A stretch of 64,000 nucleotides of DNA, from assembly GCA_025163595.1 (NCBI GenBank), contig CP104100.1, positions 310,001 to 374,000 on the forward strand, written 5' to 3'. Below, in pieces: positions 60,542 through 64,000 of the stretch. The first letter of the stretch is position 1. Each line of letters starts with the position of its first letter. Source of the stretch: Phaeobacter sp. G2 (lineage in GTDB: Bacteria; Pseudomonadota; Alphaproteobacteria; Rhodobacterales; Rhodobacteraceae). A model generated the notes under the pieces. It was not told the origin of the DNA. It ran no database searches and saw nothing but the letters and a program-made list of their open reading frames with translations. The translations under genes and the position numbers were made by a program.

Positions 60542-62842
60542 ATGCCCCAGGATAGCTGCTGTAGCTCCGTCAATCCGACCCCTACCAACGCCAAAGCCCA
60601 TAACCATGCCCATGCGGCTGAACCCGCGGGTTGTTGTGGCAGTGGGACTGTGGCTCCGCCGGATGCCGCAGAGCTAACGGCGGGACGCAGTTTTCGTGTC
60701 AATGGTCTGTGCTGCGCCGAAGAGGTTGCGAGCCTAAACCGCGCCTTAGGCTCTGTGGTGGGCGGCGCTGACCATCTGGGCTTTGATGTGCTGAACGGGC
60801 GCATGACCTTGCTGGCTTCAGCAGTGCAAATCCCCGATGAACAGGTGCTGAGCCTGGTTGCCACCACCGGCATGAGCGCCAAGCCCTGGGACGCCAAAAG
60901 CGCCGAGGCGGATCAGGCGGCCCATCTGCGCCGCCAAAAGCGTTTTACCGCCGCCAGCGCGCTGTTCTGGAGCGGTGGTCTGGCCTGGCATGTGGCCCAT
61001 TCCGGAGCCAGTGGTCTAGGGGAGCTGTTTGCCGGTCATGGCGATGTACCGGTGCCTTTGGGCGAGCTGGGTTTGTTTCTGGTCGCGGTAGCGCTGGGGG
61101 TTTGGCTGGTGCTGCCAAAGGCCTGGTATGCGCTGCGCAACCTTTCCCCTGATATGAACCTGCTGATGGTGGTGGCCGTTGCCGGCGCCATCAGCCTGGG
61201 CGAATATTTCGAAGCGGCAACGGTGGCGTTATTCTTTGCTCTGTCACTGACGCTGGAATCCTGGAGCGTCGGGCGGGCGCGCAACGCGGTGTCGGCGTTG
61301 CTCAATCTGGCACCCGCCACAGCGCGGGTGATCCACGACGATGGCCGCGAGGTTGAAATGCCCGCCGGTGAGGTGCAGATCGGCCAGCACTTTGTTCTGC
61401 GTGGCGGCGACCGTATCCCGATGGATGGGCGGGTGATTTCAGGGGCAGGTGCGGTGGATCAGGCCCCCATCACCGGGGAAAGCGCCCTGGTTGCCAAAGA
61501 ACCCGGCGATGAGGTCTACGCAGGCACGCTGAATGGCGACGGCAGCCTGACCGTGCAAGCAACCAAACTGGCCAGCGATACAGTGCTGGCCAAGATCACC
61601 CGCATGGTCGGCGACGCCCATGCCCGCCGCGCCCCGGTGGAGCAATGGGTGGCAAAGTTCGCCCGTATCTATACCCCGTCAGTTCTGGCCCTGGCCATTG
61701 CTCTGGCCTGCCTCCCGCCGTTGCTGGCGGGCGGGGATTGGGGCTTTTGGGTCTATAATGCGCTGGTGTTGCTGGTGATTGCCTGCCCCTGTGCCTTGGT
61801 GATTTCGACCCCGGTGTCGATTGTGGCCGCCCTTGCAGCGGCGGCCCGCGCCGGGGTGCTGATCAAAGGTGGCGCCTATATCGAGGCCCCGGGCAAACTG
61901 CAGGCCATTGCGCTGGATAAGACCGGCACATTGACCGAAGGCCGCCCCGAAGTCGCCGGGATCCACCCCCTCGGCAGTGCCAGTCAGGCCGAGGTATTGC
62001 AGGCCGCAGCAGCGCTGGAGGCGCGGGCCTCGCACCCGCTGGCGCTGGCCATCCTGGCCGAGGCAACACGCCAGGATCTGGCCTATGTGGCCGCCACCGA
62101 CAGCCGTACCATACCCGGGCGCGGGGTGGAGGGCCGACAGGGAGAGCGGGCGATCTGGCTCGGCTCCCCTCGGTTTGCGACGGAAAAGGGCTTTGGCACC
62201 GCGCTGCCCGCCGCCCAGATGGCCGAGATCGAGGCTGAGGGAGCGACGCTTGTGGTGGTGGGGGATGCCAGCGGGCCAATAGGGCTGATTGCCCTGCGTG
62301 ATCGGCTGCGTCCGGGGGCGCGCGACACCATCGCGGCCCTGCATGAACTGGGGGTCAAACAGGTTGTTATGCTTACGGGCGACAATGCGGCCGCCGCTGG
62401 TGCCGTTGCGCAAGCCACTGGGATAGATCAGGTGCATGCCGGGTTGCTGCCCGCAGATAAGCTTGCCGAGGTCGAGCGGCTCACCGAGCGCTATGATATG
62501 GTGGCGATGATGGGCGATGGGGTGAATGATGCCCCGGCGATGGCACGGGCGCATTTTGCCGTGGCAATGGGGGCTGTGGGCTCTGATGCGGCGATTGAAA
62601 CCGCTGATATCGCCCTGATGAGCGACGACATCAGCCGCTTGCCCTGGTTGATCGCCCATTCGCGCCGGACCATGGCGGTGATCCATCAGAATATCGGGCT
62701 GTCGCTGGTGACCAAGCTGGGGTTTGCCCTGGCAACCGCCTTTGGTCTGGCCTCCATGTGGGGTGCAATTGCCGCTGATGTGGGGGTTTCCCTGCTGGTG
62801 GTGGGGAACGCGCTGCGGCTGTTGAAGGGAAAGGAGAGTTAA
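60542..62842 (+). CDS. zntA: Zn/Cd/Pb-exporting P1B-type ATPase
   Basis: A 766-residue heavy-metal pump. The N-terminus is metal-binding: CC pairs (SCCSS, AGCCGSG) with a HNHAH run, and an HMA-like domain whose motif is GLCCAEEV (CCxxE) instead of CxxC. The membrane metal site is CPC (415-417) in VIACPCALVIST, the phosphorylated aspartate is D459 in ALDKTGTLTEG, and the hinge motif is GDGVNDAPAM. CCxxE-type N-domains, known from plant HMA2/4, favour Zn. Next gene: its MerR regulator, one base apart. Confidence 0.9.
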   Translation: MPQDSCCSSVNPTPTNAKAHNHAHAAEPAGCCGSGTVAPPDAAELTAGRSFRVNGLCCAEEVASLNRALGSVVGGADHLGFDVLNGRMTLLASAVQIPDEQVLSLVATTGMSAKPWDAKSAEADQAAHLRRQKRFTAASALFWSGGLAWHVAHSGASGLGELFAGHGDVPVPLGELGLFLVAVALGVWLVLPKAWYALRNLSPDMNLLMVVAVAGAISLGEYFEAATVALFFALSLTLESWSVGRARNAVSALLNLAPATARVIHDDGREVEMPAGEVQIGQHFVLRGGDRIPMDGRVISGAGAVDQAPITGESALVAKEPGDEVYAGTLNGDGSLTVQATKLASDTVLAKITRMVGDAHARRAPVEQWVAKFARIYTPSVLALAIALACLPPLLAGGDWGFWVYNALVLLVIACPCALVISTPVSIVAALAAAARAGVLIKGGAYIEAPGKLQAIALDKTGTLTEGRPEVAGIHPLGSASQAEVLQAAAALEARASHPLALAILAEATRQDLAYVAATDSRTIPGRGVEGRQGERAIWLGSPRFATEKGFGTALPAAQMAEIEAEGATLVVVGDASGPIGLIALRDRLRPGARDTIAALHELGVKQVVMLTGDNAAAAGAVAQATGIDQVHAGLLPADKLAEVERLTERYDMVAMMGDGVNDAPAMARAHFAVAMGAVGSDAAIETADIALMSDDISRLPWLIAHSRRTMAVIHQNIGLSLVTKLGFALATAFGLASMWGAIAADVGVSLLVVGNALRLLKGKES

Positions 62843-62843
62843 G

Positions 62844-63302
62844 ATGCTGACCATTGGAACCCTGGCCAAACGCACTGGCACCAAGGTGCAGACCATTCGC
62901 TACTATGAGACCATCGGCCTGATGCCGGAACCCGAGCGCACCGAAGGCGGCCAGCGGCGCTATGGCCAGGCCGAGCTGGACCGGCTGGGGTTTGTCCGTC
63001 ATGGGCGGCAGTTGGGGTTTTCGCTGGAGGCCATACGTGAGTTGCTGGATCTGGCGGACAATCCGGCGCAGTCCTGTGCCGATGCGGATTCTATTGCACA
63101 GCGACAGTTGAAACAGGTGGAGGACCGCATCGCCAGGCTGCAGGCGCTGCAGATCGAGCTGAAGCGGATGATCAGCGACTGCGGCCATCATTCGGTGGCG
63201 GAATGCCGGGTGCTGGAGGTGCTGCGAGACCACACAGAGTGCCTGACGGATCACGAACACACGGGCCAGGATCACAGAGGTCACGACCCCATTGGCACCT
63301 GA
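62844..63302 (+). CDS. MerR-family metal-responsive regulator (ZntR/CadR-like)
   Basis: A 152-residue regulator: MerR winged helix (IGTLAKRTGTKVQTIRYYET), a long dimerisation helix, and the metal loop. Cysteines 78, 113 and 121, plus His 115/116, sit where ZntR has its zinc ligands (Cys79, Cys114, Cys124 as I recall). The C-terminal tail is His-rich (DHEHTGQDHRGHD) and might tune metal sensing. It would activate the 19-bp-spacer promoter upstream of the ATPase. Confidence 0.88.
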   Translation: MLTIGTLAKRTGTKVQTIRYYETIGLMPEPERTEGGQRRYGQAELDRLGFVRHGRQLGFSLEAIRELLDLADNPAQSCADADSIAQRQLKQVEDRIARLQALQIELKRMISDCGHHSVAECRVLEVLRDHTECLTDHEHTGQDHRGHDPIGT

Positions 63303-63352
63303 CCGGGCAGGGCAGGTTCTGGACAGGCCCGGCATCAGCCGTGTGCCCGATC

Positions 63353-64000
63353 CTATGTCAGTGTGGTGGTTTCCGTTGGCAGCTGGTTGGTGGCTTTTTC
63401 AAAATTCAACTGTTGCCCGACCCAGGCTGCAAACATCTTGATCACTTCCAGATCGCCTGCTTCAAACGGATGGCGCTCTTCGGGGGAGGTGAAGTTCAAG
63501 GTGCCAAAAATCTCTCCGTCGACAATCAGCGGCACGCCAATATAGGTCTCCAACAGGAAGAGATCATAGCAGGGATGCGTGCCAAACTGCGACTGTTTGG
63601 CCGTGTGACAGGCCAGGGGGCCGCCGCTGTTCAACATTTCAGAACAATAAGTATCGCCCAGCGGGAAGACTGTGCCCCGTGGAATATCTACCAGATCCGA
63701 ATAGCTGTAGAGGATGGTATAACGCTCCCCCTGCACCCAGCTGACCAAGGCCGAGTCGGTTTTAAAATGAGCGCAGCCAAGTTTCAAAATGGCCAGGATC
63801 TTGCCGGATTGATCCAGGGCTTGATCCGTGGAAATGTCAAACAACCTGTGCAAGAGATCTTCGATCGCACGGGTCTGGGAGATATCCCTGATAATGGCAA
63901 ACAGGCCCATGACCCGGCCCTCTTTGTCGCGGATGGGGCCGCCAGTGGTGCGGGTCAGAAAACTGGTGCCGTCCTTGCGCTTGTAGCGCATTTCGTAGTT
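63353..64000 (-). CDS. PAS-GAF sensor protein, C-terminal part (runs off the window)
   Basis: The visible 215 residues begin in the second half of a PAS domain (MRYKRKDGTSFLTRTTGGPI with DISQTR linker) followed by a GAF domain (about 55-200: ILYSYSDLVDIPRGTVFPLG, IGVPLIVDGEIFGTLNFTS) and a short tail. No histidine kinase or GGDEF domain follows, so the output is either upstream, outside the window, or in a partner protein. The start is beyond base 64000; the internal Met seen near the edge is not the true start. Confidence 0.8.
   Translation of the reverse strand, partial: NYEMRYKRKDGTSFLTRTTGGPIRDKEGRVMGLFAIIRDISQTRAIEDLLHRLFDISTDQALDQSGKILAILKLGCAHFKTDSALVSWVQGERYTILYSYSDLVDIPRGTVFPLGDTYCSEMLNSGGPLACHTAKQSQFGTHPCYDLFLLETYIGVPLIVDGEIFGTLNFTSPEERHPFEAGDLEVIKMFAAWVGQQLNFEKATNQLPTETTTLT

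Noticed and set aside
1..64000. CRISPR arrays, rRNA genes, insertion sequences
   Set aside because: I saw no regular spacer-repeat array, no rRNA sequence and no transposase gene in the window.

Overview
The window is a stretch of GC-rich alphaproteobacterial chromosome. Its gene families and their arrangement point to the order Rhodobacterales, Roseobacter group (a Phaeobacter/Ruegeria-like marine bacterium). The signs are TRAP transporters, paired dimethylglycine/sarcosine-type dehydrogenases, GlxA-like regulators, LysE exporters and compact gene runs with short ATGA overlaps. This assignment is inferred from gene content, not from a database search.

Left flank (1-28259): housekeeping and one-carbon metabolism. 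It holds a LON-domain protein and a Trm112-like protein, a Coq6/UbiH-type hydroxylase, an amidase, an aminotransferase, FtsK, LolA, LysE- and AEC-family transporters, a lytic-transglycosylase-like lipoprotein, HspQ, a gamma-glutamyltransferase, an anti-sigma/STAS partner pair, a thiolase and a free-methionine sulfoxide reductase. From 16.9 kb a co-directional block looks like a methylated-amine (glycine betaine type) demethylation locus: an XRE-cupin regulator with twin operators, LysE, a GFA-family formaldehyde-handling protein, two FAD/GcvT-domain dehydrogenases, a homocysteine S-methyltransferase and a GbdR-like GlxA regulator. A sugar-lactone-oxidase-like protein and a D-threonine-aldolase-like protein follow.

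Mobile island (28390-41220, 12,831 bp): an integrative mobilizable element inserted in the 3' end of a tRNA-Arg(CCU) gene, bounded by a 41-bp direct repeat. Its backbone is a frameshifted tyrosine integrase, an AlpA/Xis-like protein, a phage-type repressor, a replication-like HTH protein and a ColE1-style mobilization set in which mobB and mobD are nested inside the relaxase gene. Its cargo is visibly AT-richer. It comprises a membrane protein, an unknown protein, a tightly overlapping operon of a Fic AMPylase, a STAND/NACHT-like NTPase and a large helical coiled-coil protein, an orphan HigA-type antitoxin, and a RES-domain NAD-consuming toxin with an N-terminal zinc ribbon. This cargo is the best candidate for an undescribed anti-phage or abortive-infection system.

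Right flank (41215-64000): the tRNA-Arg, a LacI regulator, a YcaQ-like glycosylase, a thioesterase, and a long minus-strand catabolic and transport cluster. In transcription order that cluster is an amino-acid-synthesis-family protein, an alpha/beta hydrolase-flavin reductase-Nudix-like fusion, an LLM flavin monooxygenase, an aldehyde dehydrogenase, an FAH hydrolase and a TRAP transporter. A GntR regulator faces it across a perfect ATGGTATACCAT operator. Then come a DUF1330 protein, a second XRE-cupin regulator divergent from gcvT-gcvH-gcvP (which would consume the glycine produced by the left-flank block), a zinc/cadmium P-type ATPase with its MerR regulator, and a partial PAS-GAF sensor at the edge.
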